A DNA stretch of 64,000 nucleotides. Source: a bacterium (lineage in GTDB: Bacteria; Bacillota; Bacilli; Lactobacillales; Streptococcaceae). The translations under genes were made by a program, and so were the position numbers. Location: positions 248,001 through 312,000 of the forward strand of contig CAJNCW010000002.1 in assembly GCA_905221345.1 (NCBI GenBank). The letters are read 5' to 3'. Positions within the stretch are counted from its first letter, which is position 1; each line of letters opens with the position of its first letter. A model generated the notes under the pieces. That model was not told the DNA's origin. It did not search any database and worked only from the letters and a program-made list of their open reading frames with translations. Below, one piece after another: positions 20,637 through 29,985 of this stretch.

Positions 20637-20683
20637 GAAAAAGATTGAAGAAAATTGTCCAAAATGGACTTTTTCTCCAATCT
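20637..20683 (-). terminator. Terminator of aliA
   Basis: A long near-perfect hairpin on the minus strand: AGATTGGAGAAA ... GTCC-atttt-GGAC ... TTTTCTTCAATCT, then T-rich sequence. A smaller hairpin, GAGTTGAC/GTCAACTC, lies between it and the aliA stop. Confidence 0.85.
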
Positions 20684-20712
20684 GGAGTTGACTTATCGTC
20701 AACTCTTTTGCA

Positions 20713-22695
20713 TTATTTCACATGTTTTGCGAGATCTTCTTGAGCCTTTTTATTTGACTCTTCTTTTTCTTTCAACCATTTTTCTTGAGCTTTTTGGTAT
20801 TCTTCTGCTGTCACTGGTTTATCTTGTAGATCTAGGTATTTATACAAGAGGGCTTCGCTCGTACCCTTGTTACCTGAGTAAGCAAACGGAAGAGTAAATG
20901 GCACCATCTTAGACAACATTGGACGACCAGTTTTAGAAGTTGTTGGGATGAGCAAGGCACTGTCGGTCAACCAAGCTTGGGCAGCAGCATATTTTTCATA
21001 ACGTTTTGAAACATCAGAAACTTCTTTTCCTGCTTCGACAACCATTTTCTCGTAATCTTCCAAACCAACTTGCTTAGCTGCCGCGTTGTTGGTTCCAGAG
21101 TCAAATCCTAGGTAAGTCTTTGTATTTTCTCCGACAGATGGCTTGATGATATCAAGGTAGGTAGATGGATCCGCAAAGTCTGGAGACCAACCAACGTTAT
21201 CTGAGAGATCCCAATCTTCACCAGCAGCTGTTTCGGCAAAGTAGGTGATGTTCAAGACATCGTCTTTTTGAAGTTGTTGGATATCGACAACCACATTATC
21301 TGTTCCCAAAGTTGCTTCAAGTGACTGTTTCAAAGATTGCACACGTTGAACTTTCGTCGTGTTTGTTTGGTCTACAGGCATATCCAAGTGGATTGGGAAT
21401 TTCACACCTTCTGCTTGAAGAGCTGTCTTAGCCTTGGCGAATTCTGCTTTGGCTTTTTCTGGATTGTAAAGACCATCTTGGGCATCATCCAAGTTCACGT
21501 TGCTCCACTCGTCACCGTATGTCACCAATTTTTCTTTGACCAACTCACCAAAGTTTTTGCCATCTGCTTGAACAAATGTAGGTGGGACAAACAAGTTACG
21601 AAGCAGTTTAGTCGCACCACTTGCACCATTTACTTGAGAAGCATAGGCAGTTCTATCAAAACCAAAGGCAAGCGCTTGACGGAAATCTTTGTTTAGAAGA
21701 GCTTTCTTGGTTGATGTTTTTTCTTCATCCGTTGTCTTAGAAGTATACTTATAAGACTGGCGATCAATATTCGTACCTACTAAATAAGTAGTCGAATCCT
21801 GTTGGGTATAAACGATGTTATCTTTAAATGATTTCTCAATCTCTGGGTAGCTAGCGCTTGTTGGGAAGAGACGTGCCATAGTAAAGCTTCCATCCTTGAA
21901 GGCTTCAGCTGGTTTGTTGGTATCTTGCCCATCCCAGAATGACAACTTGACCTTGTCAATGTGGACATTCTCTTTATCCCAATAGTTTGGATTTTTCGCA
22001 AATTCAACAGAAGATTTAGCAACAATTGATTTGAGTAAGAATGGTCCATTATAGAGAATACTACTAGGATCTGTCCCTTTGGCGAAATCATCCCCTTTAG
22101 AGTTCAAAAACTCTTCGTTAACTGGAGCCATTACCCCCATTGTTGTCTTAGAATTCCAGAAGCTTTCTGGTTTATTCAAAGTGTACTGAACTGTCTGATC
22201 ATCCAGAGCCTTAATTCCTACTTGTGAGAAATCTTTGATTTCCCCTTTTACATAGGCATCCAACCCTTTGATCGATTCTTGGACAAGGTAAAGAGCATCT
22301 GATTTTTTATCAGCAGCATATTTAAGTCCTGTTACAAAGTCTTGAGCTTTTACTGCCGCGTATTCTTCACCTTCAGAAGTATACCATTTTGCATCCTTAC
22401 GGATAGTATAAGTGTAAGTCAATCCATCCTTGGATACAGACCAATCCTCAGCCATAGACGGCACAAAGTTCCCGTAGCGATCATTTTCTAGCAAACCATC
22501 AACCACGTTACTGGTAATATCTGCTGTCGCAGCCTTACCAGTTGTCAAATAGTTCAGGTTATCAGGGTCTGTCTCATAAATGTATGAGAATGTCTTCTCA
22601 CCTTTAGCGCTTGAACCTGATCCAGAACATGCAGCTAAAGTAGTCGCCGCCAATAATGTCACGCCCGCAAGGGCAAATAGTTTTGAACTTTTCAT
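20713..22695 (-). CDS. aliA: Oligopeptide-binding lipoprotein AliA
   Basis: Taken from the second of two tandem ATGs (22695), which has AAGGAG at better spacing and gives 660 residues starting MKSSKLFALAGVTLLAATTL. The lipobox LAAC gives a lipidated Cys. The rest is an SBP_bac_5 (OppA-like) domain that delivers peptides to the Ami/Opp permease encoded elsewhere. It ends AQEDLAKHVK, as I recall for pneumococcal AliA. It has its own consensus promoter with a CodY-like box, so it is not part of the capsule transcript whose terminator lies just upstream. Confidence 0.95.
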   Translation of the reverse strand: MKSSKLFALAGVTLLAATTLAACSGSGSSAKGEKTFSYIYETDPDNLNYLTTGKAATADITSNVVDGLLENDRYGNFVPSMAEDWSVSKDGLTYTYTIRKDAKWYTSEGEEYAAVKAQDFVTGLKYAADKKSDALYLVQESIKGLDAYVKGEIKDFSQVGIKALDDQTVQYTLNKPESFWNSKTTMGVMAPVNEEFLNSKGDDFAKGTDPSSILYNGPFLLKSIVAKSSVEFAKNPNYWDKENVHIDKVKLSFWDGQDTNKPAEAFKDGSFTMARLFPTSASYPEIEKSFKDNIVYTQQDSTTYLVGTNIDRQSYKYTSKTTDEEKTSTKKALLNKDFRQALAFGFDRTAYASQVNGASGATKLLRNLFVPPTFVQADGKNFGELVKEKLVTYGDEWSNVNLDDAQDGLYNPEKAKAEFAKAKTALQAEGVKFPIHLDMPVDQTNTTKVQRVQSLKQSLEATLGTDNVVVDIQQLQKDDVLNITYFAETAAGEDWDLSDNVGWSPDFADPSTYLDIIKPSVGENTKTYLGFDSGTNNAAAKQVGLEDYEKMVVEAGKEVSDVSKRYEKYAAAQAWLTDSALLIPTTSKTGRPMLSKMVPFTLPFAYSGNKGTSEALLYKYLDLQDKPVTAEEYQKAQEKWLKEKEESNKKAQEDLAKHVK

Positions 22696-22722
22696 CATTT
22701 TCTCCTTTAAAACTTTCTCTCC

Positions 22723-22751
22723 ATTATAGACTCTTTTCAAAAAGATGTCAA
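22723..22751 (-). promoter_or_regulatory. Consensus sigma-A promoter of aliA
   Basis: TTGACA (22746-22751) and TATAAT (22723-22728) match consensus exactly, with a 17-bp spacer. Confidence 0.9.
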
Positions 22752-22754
22752 CAG

Positions 22755-22769
22755 AATTTTCAGAATTTT
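22755..22769 (-). promoter_or_regulatory. CodY-like box upstream of aliA
   Basis: AAAATTCTGAAAATT on the minus strand matches 13 of 15 positions of the CodY consensus AATTTTCWGAAAATT. It sits directly upstream of the -35, consistent with nutrient-controlled repression. Confidence 0.55.
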
Positions 22770-22795
22770 TAGGTTGTTTTGGTATATTCTGAAAA

Positions 22796-22823
22796 ATAAA
22801 AAAGAAGACCATGTCGTCTTCTC
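22796..22823 (-). terminator. Terminator at the end of the capsule locus
   Basis: The minus strand reads AGAAGAC-gacatg-GTCTTCT followed by a T-rich tail, between the acyltransferase remnant and the aliA promoter. Confidence 0.7.
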
Positions 22824-22885
22824 TTGTGCTTGGTTATCTGTCTCCCACGGTAGTTACATTGAGTCACATTATTGAACCAAAACAT

Positions 22886-23140
22886 TTATTTTAATTTAAT
22901 ATACTTCTGTGGTAATAAAACAACATTCAAAAATGGAATTTTTTTCAATATATAGATAAATGCCAGCCCAAAACAATTCCGATAACAATATGAAGTAAAG
23001 TAGAGCTAATTCCCACTTTCAACATCAGAATTAGAATCATACTACAAATTGGGGAATGGAGGATATAGACGCTCTACTAAAACTAAAAATATTGAGAACC
23101 CTTTTCCAAAATCTATCCAATTGATTCTAATTTTTGTCAT
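22886..23140 (-). pseudogene. Remnant of a capsule acyltransferase gene (acyltransferase-3 type)
   Basis: From the ATG at 23140 the minus strand encodes MTKIRINWIDFGKGFSIFLV, a typical start of membrane acyltransferase-3 enzymes (WcjE-like in pneumococcal capsule loci). It stops after about 30 codons. In other frames follow LKVGISSTLLHIVIGIVLGW and then KKIPFLNVVLLPQKYIKLK with a stop at 22886, resembling the last membrane helix and tail. Most of the roughly 330-codon body is therefore missing and the frame is broken. The ATG overlaps the stop of the glf remnant by 14 nt, an arrangement of once-coupled intact genes. Confidence 0.7.
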
Positions 23141-23258
23141 TTTCAAACTCTTTTTCTATAACTTCGAGCGCTCGTTCAATCACAACATGCATATCGTAAT
23201 ATGTATAATCTGCTAAGCGTCCCCATTGCTTCTCAGTATAGACCGCTTCTAACAATTA
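23127..23258 (-). pseudogene. glf: 3' remnant of UDP-galactopyranose mutase gene
   Basis: About 42 codons remain open, ending LEAVYTEKQWGRLADYTYYD followed by MHVVIERALEVIEKEF and a stop at 23127. The GRLxxYxYYDMxxVIxxAL pattern is the conserved C-terminal signature of Glf, including the Arg and Tyr that contact substrate. Nothing upstream before ugd (27 nt away) is Glf-like, so the 5' nine-tenths are deleted. The strain cannot make UDP-galactofuranose from this locus. Confidence 0.75.
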
Positions 23259-23284
23259 ATTTTTTCCATTTTTATTATACTAAA

Positions 23285-24523
23285 TCAATCTCTTTCAAAA
23301 ATATCACGTGTATAGACTTTTTCCTTGACATCTTCTAATGAGTTATCATAGCGATTAGCAACAATGGCATTACTCAGTCGTTTGAATTCCTCTAAATCAT
23401 TGATAATGGAACTTCCAAAAAATGTACTCCCACTTTCTAAAGTTGGTTCATAAATAACTACTCTTACTCCCTTAGCTTTTATACGTTTCATAATACCTTG
23501 AATAGAACTTTGACGAAAATTATCGCTATTACTCTTCATGGTCAATCTATAGATACCAATAATAATATCTTTTTCTACTCTCTCATTAAAAACATTATGG
23601 GCTGAATAATCATAATAACCTACCATCTTAAGAACCTGATCGGCAATAAAGTCTTTACGTGTCGAATTGCTCCGTACTATAGCTCCTATAAGTTCTTCTG
23701 GTACATCTTCATAGTTGGCAAGAAGTTGCTTGGTATCTTTAGGAAGACAGTAACCACCATACCCGAAGGAAGGATTGTTATAGTGAGAGCCGATTCGTGG
23801 ATCCAAACCAACTCCATCAATAATGGCTTGAGTATCTAGCCCCTTCATCTCAGAATAAGTATCCAGCTCATTAAAATAAGAAACACGCAAAGCTAGGTAA
23901 GTATTTGCAAAAAGCTTGACCGCCTCAGCTTCAGTAAAGCCCATGTACAATGTATCAATATCTTCTTTTAAAGCGCCTTCTTGGAGCAATCCCGCAAATG
24001 TCTCAGCAACACTTACCAAGCGTTCATTATTTTTATCTGTCCCTAAAATAATACGGCTGGGATATAAGTTATCGTAAAGTGCTTTTGACTCACGCAAAAA
24101 TTCAGGACTAAATAAGATATTTTCAGTCTGAAATTTCTTTCGAGCTGACTCTGTATAACCAACTGGAACCGTACTTTTAATGACCATGATAGCATCTGGA
24201 TTATATTTAAGCACCGTTTCAATGACAGACTCTACAGCAGAAGTGTCAAAGAAGTTCTTCTTTGGATCATAGTTAGTTGGAGCTGCAATCACAACAAAAT
24301 CCGCATCTTGATACGCTTCTTTTGCATCCAATGTAGCCACTAAATTTAAATCCTTTTCTGCCAGATATTTCTCTATGTAGTCATCTTGAATAGGTGACTT
24401 TCTTTGATTAATTAACTCGACCTTCTCAGGAATAATGTCCACCGCTATTACTTGATGATGCTGAGCCAATAAAACCGCAATGGATAGGCCAACATATCCC
24501 GTACCTGCTACTGCTATTTTCAT
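23285..24523 (-). CDS. ugd: UDP-glucose 6-dehydrogenase
   Basis: A 412-residue enzyme oxidising UDP-glucose to UDP-glucuronate with two NAD+. The NAD-binding GTGYVG is at 7-12, the substrate region has [14 protein letters not shown] (about 139-152), and the catalytic Cys259 lies in [10 protein letters not shown]. The C-terminal UDP-binding domain is complete. It is the last intact gene of the cps operon and implies glucuronic acid, or a UDP-glucuronate-derived sugar, in the capsule. Intact ugd next to eroded glf and acyltransferase genes suggests the remnants belonged to an earlier capsule type. Confidence 0.95.
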   Translation of the reverse strand: MKIAVAGTGYVGLSIAVLLAQHHQVIAVDIIPEKVELINQRKSPIQDDYIEKYLAEKDLNLVATLDAKEAYQDADFVVIAAPTNYDPKKNFFDTSAVESVIETVLKYNPDAIMVIKSTVPVGYTESARKKFQTENILFSPEFLRESKALYDNLYPSRIILGTDKNNERLVSVAETFAGLLQEGALKEDIDTLYMGFTEAEAVKLFANTYLALRVSYFNELDTYSEMKGLDTQAIIDGVGLDPRIGSHYNNPSFGYGGYCLPKDTKQLLANYEDVPEELIGAIVRSNSTRKDFIADQVLKMVGYYDYSAHNVFNERVEKDIIIGIYRLTMKSNSDNFRQSSIQGIMKRIKAKGVRVVIYEPTLESGSTFFGSSIINDLEEFKRLSNAIVANRYDNSLEDVKEKVYTRDIFERD

Positions 24524-24596
24524 ACTTTTTCTTCCCTCCCATTCTCATATATTTGCCTATCATTCTACAAATTAGAAAATATATAGATTTCTTCAA

Positions 24597-25760
24597 TTAA
24601 TTATTCTTTAACATTATTGTAGAACATGTACTAGTATTAGTAAAAAGTATACTTAAAAATAAGAACTGGAATCCATAACTTGGAAATATTAAATCAGTTT
24701 CTGTTACCGCATACATAAACCAAGCTAATAATAAAATCAAACTTTTATTGTCTAAATATTTTTGTAGTTTTACAAATAAGACTGATAAGATAAGTAGCCA
24801 TATGATGCCAGCATTACTCATCAAGAAGGAATAAAACGAATCAAAAGTGAAACTAGTTAATCCCCAAATAGGATCCCAAACAATTTCTTTATCAACATAT
24901 TGACCCCAGAATGTATAACCAAAAAAGGTTCTTGCATATGCAGCTAATTTAATACGTCCAGTCAGGATATTATCAATAAAAATTGAAAACTTATTATTAG
25001 AAGGATAAAATTGAAATGCCAAAACTCCTAAAAAAGTAGAAATACAAAAGAATGAGTATCCTATCCATCTAAGTTCAAGATTTTCAACAAACATATCAAT
25101 ATATAAAAGAGCAAAAATTACTATAGATACTAGTAGAGCTGTTCTAGTCTGCGTGAAAAAATAAAAGAAGAACTGAATAAAAAGACAAAAAGTTACATGA
25201 TAATATTTCAAACGATCTTTGATTAACCAAATAAACATAAGACATAAGTTAGATAGTACAATAGTAAATTTATTGGGATGTATAAAACCAAATGTAAATG
25301 CTCTGACAGTTTCGTTTCTTCGGATATTAATAAGAATTTCTCGTTTATAATCAATTATATACATAAGAAGTGATATAAAAATTGATATGAACATAATACT
25401 TAATGATACAATAAATATAATTTTTATTACTCTTCTTAAATCATAATGAATCGTACCAATCAACATAAACCAACTCGTAAAGTAAACATAATTTTGCATT
25501 TGTATACTAGTATAAAACAGTAATGTAGTAATTAGAATTATACTAATTATAAATTGTAATGTGTACTTTCTTTTCTCAAAAATATGTAAAAAAATCAATA
25601 TATAACCTAAAATAACAAGGATATTTTGAAATTTTTGAGGAAACACAAAGTCAAAAACTGGAATCGAAGAAACTAACATCTTTAAAGTCAATAAAACTAT
25701 AGCAATATCAAATAATCTTATAGAAAATTTATTTTGCGGTACATTATTTAGATACGGCAT
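24597..25760 (-). CDS. wzy: Capsular polysaccharide polymerase Wzy
   Basis: A 387-residue polytopic membrane protein with about ten hydrophobic helices, very AT-rich. A larger outside loop in the second half contains FYPSNNKFSIFIDNILTGRI and WDPIWGLTSFTFDS, as in O-antigen/capsule polymerases. FTQTRTALLVS resembles the Wzy_C-type loop. It would join lipid-linked repeat units outside the membrane. Assignment rests on topology, length and position between glycosyltransferase/flippase and sugar-nucleotide genes. Wzy proteins diverge too much to read the linkage. The start overlaps the GT32 gene by 17 nt. Confidence 0.85.
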   Translation of the reverse strand: MPYLNNVPQNKFSIRLFDIAIVLLTLKMLVSSIPVFDFVFPQKFQNILVILGYILIFLHIFEKRKYTLQFIISIILITTLLFYTSIQMQNYVYFTSWFMLIGTIHYDLRRVIKIIFIVSLSIMFISIFISLLMYIIDYKREILINIRRNETVRAFTFGFIHPNKFTIVLSNLCLMFIWLIKDRLKYYHVTFCLFIQFFFYFFTQTRTALLVSIVIFALLYIDMFVENLELRWIGYSFFCISTFLGVLAFQFYPSNNKFSIFIDNILTGRIKLAAYARTFFGYTFWGQYVDKEIVWDPIWGLTSFTFDSFYSFLMSNAGIIWLLILSVLFVKLQKYLDNKSLILLLAWFMYAVTETDLIFPSYGFQFLFLSILFTNTSTCSTIMLKNN

Positions 25761-26472
25761 TGGTTATTTTCCTCTTACAATATAATAATTTCCTATAATT
25801 CTCAACTCCTATAATTTTTTTAACAATCAACTGTACTTTTCTTTTTAAAGTTCTTGTTTTCCAAGTAGCACTATAATGATGAATACTAATCGTTCGTTCC
25901 GTAAGCCTAACCTCCTTGACCTCCTGATCATAACCACAAAAGTAATCATCTGGATAAATTGCTAATCCATCAATTATTTGGAACTGATTATTTTTTTGAA
26001 AGTTATTTTTTAATAGATAATCTGTAATAATTGTATTGACAGTTACCAAATGATTGATATCAAAACTTGCTTGCTCATAATATTGCACCATATATTTTGC
26101 TATCTTATCATCTGGCATACAAGCATATACAAGTCCTGGATTTACTTCACCAATATATTCAAAACCTGTAAAAGATGAATGAGCTAATATATCATCTGGT
26201 ATTGTTTTTAACAACTCAACATCCGTATCAAAATAGATCCCACCATACTTAGATAAAATTTTAAAACGAGCATAATCCGATGCAAATGCCCATTTCCTAG
26301 ATTCATATGCAGACTTCGCAAATTGTGAATCTGATAAATCAAAATTATCCTCATTCCATTCAACAATCTCATAGTCTGGCATATATTTTTTCCAAGAATT
26401 AATACATTTTAAGACAACATCTGGTTTCTCACTTCCACCGAACCAAATATAGTGGATTTTTTTAGGAATCAT
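25744..26472 (-). CDS. GT32-family glycosyltransferase
   Basis: A 242-residue cytoplasmic transferase. The N-terminus IPKKIHYIWFGGSEKPD and the core FASDYARFKILSKYGGIYFD with the DXD site (YFDTDVELL, about 96-104) are classic for GT32 (OCH1-like, DXD-containing). It should add one sugar to the lipid-linked repeat using a nucleotide sugar and Mn2+. Donor and linkage cannot be read. It overlaps wzy and follows wzx by 12 nt in the cps operon. Confidence 0.9.
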   Translation of the reverse strand: MIPKKIHYIWFGGSEKPDVVLKCINSWKKYMPDYEIVEWNEDNFDLSDSQFAKSAYESRKWAFASDYARFKILSKYGGIYFDTDVELLKTIPDDILAHSSFTGFEYIGEVNPGLVYACMPDDKIAKYMVQYYEQASFDINHLVTVNTIITDYLLKNNFQKNNQFQIIDGLAIYPDDYFCGYDQEVKEVRLTERTISIHHYSATWKTRTLKRKVQLIVKKIIGVENYRKLLYCKRKITNAVSK

Positions 26473-26484
26473 ATAATCTTCTCC

Positions 26485-27945
26485 TCATTCTTTAATAATA
26501 TTAAACCGATTTAGTATTGATATTTTCCAACTTGAAAGCAAATTTTCTCTTAGTATCATAAGACCAAATATATATATAATACTATAAATAACCCCTGAAA
26601 TTACAATATAAATAAATAAAGGATAGCCAACAAAAAAATCTTTCATAATATATAACATAAACGTACTAAATATAAATACTACAATAATCTTTAAAATATT
26701 TAATCTTTCAAAATAGCTCCAACCATCCTTTCCCAAGTATATTATTTCATATAATACCATAACAGCTTCTCCTATAGAAGTTGCAATACCTGCCCCTAGT
26801 GCAGCAAATTTGGGTATCATAACAAAATTCAAACAAATATTTAAAACAACACCAATAATACTTGCCTGAATGGTTACATTTTCTTTACCTATAGATACTA
26901 GGATATTGGTTCCATACATAATAGAGTAGCCAACAAATATTGCACTAAAAATGGATACTTGAAGTGTCGGGATAGCCCCTAAGTAATTCCTACCCGCAAT
27001 AAAAAGAATAATTTCTCTGGCATTAATTACAATATAGCCAATAAAATATAAAGAACTTAGCATAATAAATGAAGAACTTTTGTTTAGTATTTTCTTTGCT
27101 TCATTATACTTTCCTTCTTTATAATATTTGACTAAACGAGGTAGTACAACTGTCCCTAAAGAAGTTACTACACTAAGCACTATAGAACGAATTTTTAATG
27201 CTGTTGAATAGTAACCAATTTCTGTATCACTAGTTAGAAATCCCATCATAACGACATCTGTATTCTTATAAATAGTCCATGATACAGATAAAAAAAATAA
27301 AATTAATAACGGCTTTATATGTTGCTTTAAATTCAATCTTTGAGAGATATTTTCTAGTAGGAAAGTTCTAGATCTAAAAAAATTCAAAATAAAAGAACCA
27401 TGACTAGCTAAAACTGTAATTGCCGCATATACCATATAGTCATCTTTTGTTCGGACGACTAAAAACATCAAAAGGAAACCTAATATTTTAAAAGTCAATG
27501 TTCTAATTGAAATATACGAATAGTCTTCCAATGCTTTGTATAACCACTCTATTCCTATAATATTGAGAGGAATTGTAGATGACGTGATAATAATAAGCTG
27601 CCATTCCTGTCTAAAACGAGGAATTATTATTACCATAGTTGCTAAAAGAAGCATCACAAGAAATCCTACTAATAAATTAATGACTAACAATTCTCTAACA
27701 GTCTGACTTAGCTTCTCCTTATTTTTAATATATCCTGCACAGACTTTAACACCATATAATGGCATCCCTAACATTGCAAATGTTAGGGCATAATCAATAA
27801 TTGAAGAAGCGAACGTTACTCGTCCCAACCCATCTGCCATCAGAACCCTTGAAACATATGGGAAACTGATGAGTGGAAAAATAAAACTGGACATAGTTAG
27901 AATTGTATTGAAAATAAAATTTCTAGTAATAGATTTTTTAGTCAT
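26485..27945 (-). CDS. wzx: Capsule repeat-unit flippase Wzx
   Basis: A 486-residue MATE/PST-superfamily protein with about 12-14 hydrophobic helices. The N-terminus has ITRNFIFNTILTMSSFIFPL and ISFPYVSRVL, typical of polysaccharide flippases. It would move undecaprenyl-linked repeat units across the membrane for Wzy. Its ATG overlaps the stop of the GT4 gene (TAATG), indicating coupling. Strongly AT-rich, like its cps neighbours. Confidence 0.92.
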   Translation of the reverse strand: MTKKSITRNFIFNTILTMSSFIFPLISFPYVSRVLMADGLGRVTFASSIIDYALTFAMLGMPLYGVKVCAGYIKNKEKLSQTVRELLVINLLVGFLVMLLLATMVIIIPRFRQEWQLIIITSSTIPLNIIGIEWLYKALEDYSYISIRTLTFKILGFLLMFLVVRTKDDYMVYAAITVLASHGSFILNFFRSRTFLLENISQRLNLKQHIKPLLILFFLSVSWTIYKNTDVVMMGFLTSDTEIGYYSTALKIRSIVLSVVTSLGTVVLPRLVKYYKEGKYNEAKKILNKSSSFIMLSSLYFIGYIVINAREIILFIAGRNYLGAIPTLQVSIFSAIFVGYSIMYGTNILVSIGKENVTIQASIIGVVLNICLNFVMIPKFAALGAGIATSIGEAVMVLYEIIYLGKDGWSYFERLNILKIIVVFIFSTFMLYIMKDFFVGYPLFIYIVISGVIYSIIYIFGLMILRENLLSSWKISILNRFNIIKE

Positions 27946-29009
27946 TATTTTTTCGTTTCTAATAGAGTATTATAAATTTTTTTAATTTTACCATGCATAC
28001 TATGAAAACTATACTTCTCTTCAACCAACTTATGATTATTGCTCCCCATTAAACTTACAACATCGGGATTGTAACTTGCTTCTAAAATAATATTAGATAA
28101 CTGAGAAATATCACCCGGTTGAATTAACCAGCCATTATCCTCGTGTATAATTTCAGGTATGCCACCTACAGGCGTTGATATGATTGCTAATCCAGAAGCC
28201 ATAGCTTCCAATATTGCCATCGGGAGCCCCTCATTATAAGAAGGCAATATCAAAGTCTGATTAGCTTGAAATAGTATTTTTTTATCTCTCTGATTAACCC
28301 AATCATATATTGTAATATGATCAGTCAAATTCAGATTTGATATCTTTTGACGTATGTCTTCAAGTTCTCCATCTCCAGCCATTGTCAAATGCAAATTAGG
28401 ATTTATAGCCACTGCTTGATTCATGGCATCTATTAAATCATAGGCTCCTTTTCTTTTGCCCATCCTTCCTAAAAAAAGAAAGTTGTTGCTTGTTATACTT
28501 TTCTTTTTTTCTACATAAAAAGAAGTGTCTACACCATTTTCAACTATTACAATTTTTGCATTTATATTAATATTTGAAAAAAAATCATACCAAGTTTGGG
28601 AAAGTACAATCACATAATCAGATAATTCTAACATTTCTCTAACTTTATTTTTTTTATACTCAGGAAGTGAGTCATAAAATATTTGAAATTCTGCTCCATG
28701 AATATGCAAAATAGCTTTTTTATTTTTACTTTTAAGTAATTTCAAATACAGTAATTTTCTCCAACAACTCCCTCTTGTAGCAGTGTGAATATGGTATATG
28801 TCATAATTACCAGAATGAACTACAAATTTAAGAAGAGCATAACTAGAATAGGTTAACCGTGTTACAAGAGAGCCATCAATAAAAGATTGATAAGCAGTTA
28901 TATCAAAATCACCTGACAATAACGGGCTATATGTCAAATCTCTAATAACAGCGCTCATACCACCTTTAGATAAATTTATACTAGGCCCAATTTGCAAAAC
29001 TTTTGTCAT
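27945..29009 (-). CDS. GT4-family glycosyltransferase
   Basis: A 354-residue GT-B transferase. The N-terminal domain has a Gly-rich acceptor loop (SINLSKGGMSAVIRDL). The C-terminal GT4 domain has FLFLGRMGKRKGAYDLIDA and the EX7E-type donor motif in PSYNEGLPMAILEAMASGLA. Retaining GT4 enzymes make alpha linkages in most cases. It is one of three transferase activities acting after WchA. AGGAAA lies upstream of the ATG; the preceding gene ends 12 nt away. Confidence 0.92.
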   Translation of the reverse strand: MTKVLQIGPSINLSKGGMSAVIRDLTYSPLLSGDFDITAYQSFIDGSLVTRLTYSSYALLKFVVHSGNYDIYHIHTATRGSCWRKLLYLKLLKSKNKKAILHIHGAEFQIFYDSLPEYKKNKVREMLELSDYVIVLSQTWYDFFSNININAKIVIVENGVDTSFYVEKKKSITSNNFLFLGRMGKRKGAYDLIDAMNQAVAINPNLHLTMAGDGELEDIRQKISNLNLTDHITIYDWVNQRDKKILFQANQTLILPSYNEGLPMAILEAMASGLAIISTPVGGIPEIIHEDNGWLIQPGDISQLSNIILEASYNPDVVSLMGSNNHKLVEEKYSFHSMHGKIKKIYNTLLETKK

Positions 29010-29021
29010 CTAAATTTCCTT

Positions 29022-29501
29022 TCAAAGACTATCTATGTATTGTCGTATATCTTCTAAAAGTGCATAACTATTAGAAATATATGGCTTTGTTGTAAAAGTC
29101 TGAGCTTTTTGATAAACAGTTCCTAACTGCTCTATATCAAAGCATGGCAAAATATAACCTTCCTCACCAAGAACTGTGATGATTTGTAATTGGTGATTAT
29201 CCACATGTTCTCCAAACTGCTCTAATCGTGGAACCGCTATAATTTTTTTTCTTAATTTCAAAGCTTTAACAATACTAGCAGTCCCACCATGTGTAATTAC
29301 CATACTAGCTTCTCTCATCTTCTCATTCATATCAATTGAACTCAAAAATGAATTATAAGAAAAGTATTTAGGTTTATAATCAGAAGCTCCAATCTGAGCA
29401 AACACCTCTTCCTTTATCACTTCTAATTCAATAAGTTGATCTATTTTTTTTAACAAGCGATTAAAAGGGTGTTTTTGAGTCCCTACAGTTATAAAAATCA
29501 C
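29022..29501 (-). CDS. Catalytic subunit of a two-part glycosyltransferase (Alg13/EpsF/Cps14G type)
   Basis: A 159-residue GT28 C-terminal-like protein. IFITVGTQKHPFNRLLKKID at the start and MVITHGGTASIVKALKLRKK (about 83-102), with the H-G-G donor-binding motif, are family hallmarks. It needs the preceding membrane-anchored partner, as Alg13 needs Alg14. In serotype 14 the pair adds beta-1,4-galactose to lipid-linked glucose; related pairs add glucuronate. Which sugar is used here is not decided by sequence. It begins right after the partner gene's stop. Confidence 0.88.
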   Translation of the reverse strand: MIFITVGTQKHPFNRLLKKIDQLIELEVIKEEVFAQIGASDYKPKYFSYNSFLSSIDMNEKMREASMVITHGGTASIVKALKLRKKIIAVPRLEQFGEHVDNHQLQIITVLGEEGYILPCFDIEQLGTVYQKAQTFTTKPYISNSYALLEDIRQYIDSL

Positions 29502-29981
29502 CTAATAAAGCCCCCCTTTATAAACAGCATTTGGGTAGATATCTAGCATACTCTCCCATTGCACATAGAATCTATCTGCGTAACGGTATAGTATTCTACC
29601 TGTTAAAGTAGGAGTGGTCACTTTTGCAAAAGATTCAATATAAATTAATTTAGCCCCAAACATTTTTGAAAGCAAACAAAACGGTATCATTGCAAGAACA
29701 CCTGTACAGATAACTACTTTTGGGCGTATTCTTAACAGTATATAAAGTGATTTCAAGGAAATCCAAATCAATTTAACGATCCAAAAAAATTCCAAACGAT
29801 TAATTTGCAAAAGATAAAACACCTTGTTTATATCTTTCTTCTCAGACTCTCCTTTGTTATAATCAGTATATTCTGTGATTAAATAGCTGTCTTGTTGTCT
29901 CATAATCGGTTCAAGCTTCATTAGTTGCTCATAATGTCCCCCTGACGAAGCACAAAAACATACTCTTTTTTTATTTTTCAT
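29502..29981 (-). CDS. Membrane-anchor subunit of a two-part glycosyltransferase (Alg14/EpsE/Cps14F type)
   Basis: About 159 residues from the ATG at 29981; an ATG at 29999 is also possible and would overlap wchA by 14 nt. KKRVCFCASSGGHYEQLMKL is the Alg14-family N-terminus. A hydrophobic segment near residues 70-88 (IWISLKSLYILLRI) and VVICTGVLAMIPFCLLSKM follow, then FAKVTTPTLTGRILYRYADR. It anchors and activates the GT28-like subunit encoded next, with no gap. Confidence 0.87.
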   Translation of the reverse strand: MKNKKRVCFCASSGGHYEQLMKLEPIMRQQDSYLITEYTDYNKGESEKKDINKVFYLLQINRLEFFWIVKLIWISLKSLYILLRIRPKVVICTGVLAMIPFCLLSKMFGAKLIYIESFAKVTTPTLTGRILYRYADRFYVQWESMLDIYPNAVYKGGLY

Positions 29982-29985
29982 TCCT

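Noticed and set aside
22696..22812. N-terminal extension of AliA to 22812
   Set aside because: It would cover the consensus promoter and lacks a signal peptide; the ATG at 22695 has a good ribosome site and lipoprotein signal.
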